Source: Pogona vitticeps (taxonomy: Eukaryota > Chordata > Lepidosauria > Squamata > Agamidae). Taken from it: 64,000 nt of DNA. Location of the stretch: assembly GCF_051106095.1 (NCBI RefSeq), contig NC_135787.1, forward strand, positions 178,388,501 through 178,452,500, written 5' to 3'. Both the position numbers and the translations under genes were made by a program. The notes under the pieces are model-generated. The model saw only the letters and a list, made by a program, of their open reading frames with translations, was not told the DNA's origin and made no database searches. Shown piece after piece: positions 61,191-64,000 of the stretch (position 1 is the stretch's first letter; each line of letters starts with the position of its first letter).

Positions 61191-61854
61191 TGCAACAAAC
61201 ATGTGTTAAATGAACAGGAAATGCAGCAAAGAAAGGATGTACATAGTGGAAAAAAAGATCAGTGCATTAAGGAGTGAAGGGTGGATTTGGAGATTGTTAC
61301 TATGGGGTGAACTTAGATTTTTATTGTCTATTCAGAACTTAATGTCAGTCAATTAATCTGTCAATCAAGTAAGTGACAGGATTGGCCTAAAGATGTGTAT
61401 TGTCTAGTGTTCTCAGTCTGTAGAAAAATCTGGGATCGGGGACCTTAACACTCTAAAGATAGCAAAAGATGAGTGTCTGCAAATATTCATGTGCATAATT
61501 TATTTTCCCATCAGCAGGAGTACAATGACCAGCTTCTTAAATAAGATGCTTAAATTGTCAGAAGATGCCTCAGATTGTCAATGGGGCCATCCAGACTGTC
61601 CAGAAATGCTTGTGCATAAAAAATACCTCCTTCCCATGCATAATGCATCTGGTACTATCTAGAGATGTTGACCAGCTTGATGGGAAAAATAACTCCAGAA
61701 TGTAAGGTCAACAAATACTGAAGGTCAGTTTAGGGAATGAGCCTAAATTCTGGAGGTGGGGGCAGATGAAGGGCGGAAAAATAAGGGGAGCTTCCCTTGC
61801 TACAGTTATAGAGTGAGGTCCATAGTCAGAGATCAACAGTTCCTCTGAACAGAG

Positions 61855-62978
61855 CTTGGAAAACTTACTTTCTGCTTCATTGACTATGCAAAAGCCTTTG
61901 ACTGTATGGACCACAGCAAACTATGGCAAGTCCTTAAAGAAATGGGAGTGCCTGACCACCTTATCTATCTCCTGAGAAATCTATATGTGGGACAGGAAGC
62001 AACAGTTAGAACTGGATATGGAACAATTGATTGGTTCAAAATTGGGAAAGGAGTATGACAAAGCTGCATATTGTCTCCCTGCTTATTTAACTTATATGCA
62101 GAATACATCATGCGGAAGGCAGGACTGGAGGAATCCCAAACCGGAATTAAGACTGCCGGAAGAAATATCAACAACCTCCGATATGCAGATGATACCACTT
62201 TGATGGCAGAAACTGAGGAGAAATTTAAGAACCTTGTAATGAGGGTGAAAGAGGAGAGTGCAAAAAAACAAAACAAAAAAAAAAACCGGTCTGAAACTCA
62301 ACATCAAAAAAAACTAAGATCATGGCCACTGGTCCCATCACCTCCTGGGAAATAGAAGAGGAGGATATGGAGGCCGTGAGAGATTTTACTTTCTTGGGCT
62401 CCATGATCAGTGCAGATGGAGACAGCAGCCCTGAAATTAAAAGACGCCTGCTTCTTGGGAGGAAAGCAATGACAAACCTTGACAGCATCTTAAAAAGGAG
62501 AGATATCACCTTGCCAATAAAAGTCTGAATAGTCACAGCTATGATTTTTCCTGTAGTGGTGTATGGAAGTGAGAGCTGGACCATAAAGAAAGCTGACTGC
62601 CAAAGAATTGATGCTTTTGAATTGTGGTGCTGGAGGAGACTCTTGAGAGTCCCCTGGACTGCAAGGAGAACAAACCTATCTGTTCTGAAAGAAATCAACC
62701 CTGAGTACTCACTGGAAGGACAGATCCTGAAGCTGAGGCTCCAATACTTTGGCCATTTCATGAGAAGAGAAGACTCCTTGGAAAAGACCTTGATGTTGGG
62801 AAAGTGTGAAGGCAAGAGGAGAAGGGGACAACAGAGATGAGACGGTTGGACAGTGTCATCGAAGCAATCAATACAAATTTGACCAAACTCCAGGAGGCAG
62901 TGGAAGACAGGAGGGCCTGGCGTCCTCTGGTCCATGGGGTCATGAAGAGTCAGACACGACTAAATGACGATGACGACA
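61855..62978 (+). mobile_element. BovB LINE, RT to 3' end
   Basis: Order on the plus strand: FCFIDYAKAFDCMDHSKLW, GVPDHLIYLLRNLYVGQEAT, CILSPCLFNLYAEYIM, RNINNLRYADDTTLMAETEE (catalytic YADD intact), TNLDSILKRRDITLPIKV, VYGSESWTIKKADCQRIDAF, RRLLRVPWTARRTNLSVLKE, LQEAVEDRRAWRPLVHGVMK, then a gacgatgacgac tail. The ORF is broken by a TGA where GVRQGC is expected (about 62056), an A-rich expansion near 62264-62285 that shifts frame, a TGA near 62526 and a TGA near 62838. Confidence 0.92.
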
Positions 62979-64000
62979 ATTTTAATAAAGGGCTTTCCAG
63001 GCCATTAACCACATGTTTTAAACAGGATGCTTAGCTTGGCTTCTTTTATTTTGAAGGGAAAACAGCTTCAATCCAAGATGTGCCACAAAATCCAGGTCAT
63101 ACCAATTTTCAAAGCTGAAAACATTCCCCTGCTTAGCTGCTTTGTTCCCAACGATGTTTGCTGGACATTTTCACAAATCAAGATCCACCATGAGAGTAGA
63201 GTTTTCACTACAAAACCAAAGCAAGGAAAACAATCCACATCAGGTGTTTCTTTTTTCCTCCAAAATAAAAATGGCCACGTACATTTGCTGAACTCCATAA
63301 TCAGCCCACACAGTTTGGTTTTAAGAATGTTTATGACAGACAGAGGCCTTCTCAATGTCTGTTCCAGGATAAGCAAACTGGCTGTCTAAACACTGCTAAA
63401 TTGCAACTCTGAGCATTCCTCACTATAGGTCATGATAAATTATACTCCAACAACATTTACAATGGTCGGAGCAGCCTGGGGACATGGACAGAGAGCTGAA
63501 TCATCTGGGAGGAGAGGGTGGTAAGGAACAGCTGGTACAAGAGAAGGACACAGGTGGGGTGCAGTGGGCAGAGTTGACAATAAGAGGGGAAGAAGATGAT
63601 GCCAAGGGGAAACATGGTCAGAGGCCTAGGAGGAACTACCCTGTTCTTCTGTGCCTTGGGGGAGATACAACTTTTCATGGGAAAGGATCCCCGGATGAGG
63701 GAGAGGGTGAGTTTTGCCCAGTGGAGAGAGTACGAGGCTGGTGCTCCCATCTTCTCACCTGAGCCATTTTGCCTGGGGGGATTCTGGGACTTATACTGTA
63801 GTCCAAATCCAAAACCTTTCCAAACTCCACACAGAGTGACAAAAAACAACATCCCAACCCTTTGCGTCAGACAGCAGTTCTGGAGAAGAGCTATCAGGTA
63901 CAACCATCAAAAGGCAGATTCTCAAAGCAGTGAATCAAATATTGAAACTCCAGCCCCTCCAGTACAGGGTGTCAATATTCCAAGTTTTGGATTAAGTAAG

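Larger units (their letters stand above)
59983..64000 (-). other. 5' intron of SLC6A12 (partial); TM1-TM2 exons not found
   Basis: No exon for the loop and TM2 that should precede TM3 (about AFFIPY...WRKICPLFQ in mammals) or for TM1 could be seen on the minus strand, so the upstream exons should lie beyond 64000. The stretch holds two palindromic MITE remnants (60393-60490, 60735-60868) and a BovB LINE in two opposed pieces. 61191-61854 and 62985-64000 contain nothing recognised; open frames there have no family signature. Confidence 0.6.

Overview
The window looks like nuclear DNA of a squamate reptile, probably a lizard. The repeats show this: Sauria-type tRNA/BovB SINEs, BovB (RTE) LINEs, several CR1-group LINEs, and many small inverted-repeat DNA transposons. 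There is one recognisable host gene. No bacterial or viral system, CRISPR array, operon or retrovirus was seen.

The gene is an SLC6 neurotransmitter:sodium symporter of the GABA/betaine/taurine branch on the minus strand. It is best called SLC6A12 (betaine/GABA transporter 1, BGT-1), with SLC6A13 (GAT-2) as the closest alternative. Twelve coding exons were found by reading the reverse complement, from 59842-59982 (transmembrane segment 3) down to 21355-21483 (C-terminal tail and stop). All eleven introns between them start GT and end AG, every phase joins, and the reading frame stays open for 492 codons plus the stop. The first 115-120 residues (N-terminus, TM1, TM2) are not in the window and should lie above 64000. 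TM6 has Gln after AIC, the residue that separates BGT-1 from the other GABA transporters. The protein ends ...EKEITL, where mammalian BGT-1 ends KETHL.

Layout. 1-21354: intergenic DNA below the 3' end of the gene, with no gene recognised. It holds a 93-bp inverted repeat (1564-1793), a Sauria SINE, a LINE split by a GC-rich MITE (3640-5070), a 126-bp inverted repeat (9207-9480), a BovB tail, a 2.5-kb CR1-type LINE with endonuclease and reverse transcriptase remnants (15968-18480) and smaller repeats. 21355-59982: the gene; its introns are full of tRNA SINEs, pogo/Tigger-like MITEs with TA duplications, hAT-like palindromic MITEs with 8-bp duplications, a (CA)76 and an (AAT)n tract. 59983-64000: the next 5' intron, with a BovB element whose two halves lie in opposite orientations.

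Nothing here is clearly a new system. The points most worth a second look are the altered C-terminal PDZ ligand, the mosaic of SLC6A12- and SLC6A13-like residues, the (GU)76 tract just behind a donor site, the split BovB, and the long inverted repeats.
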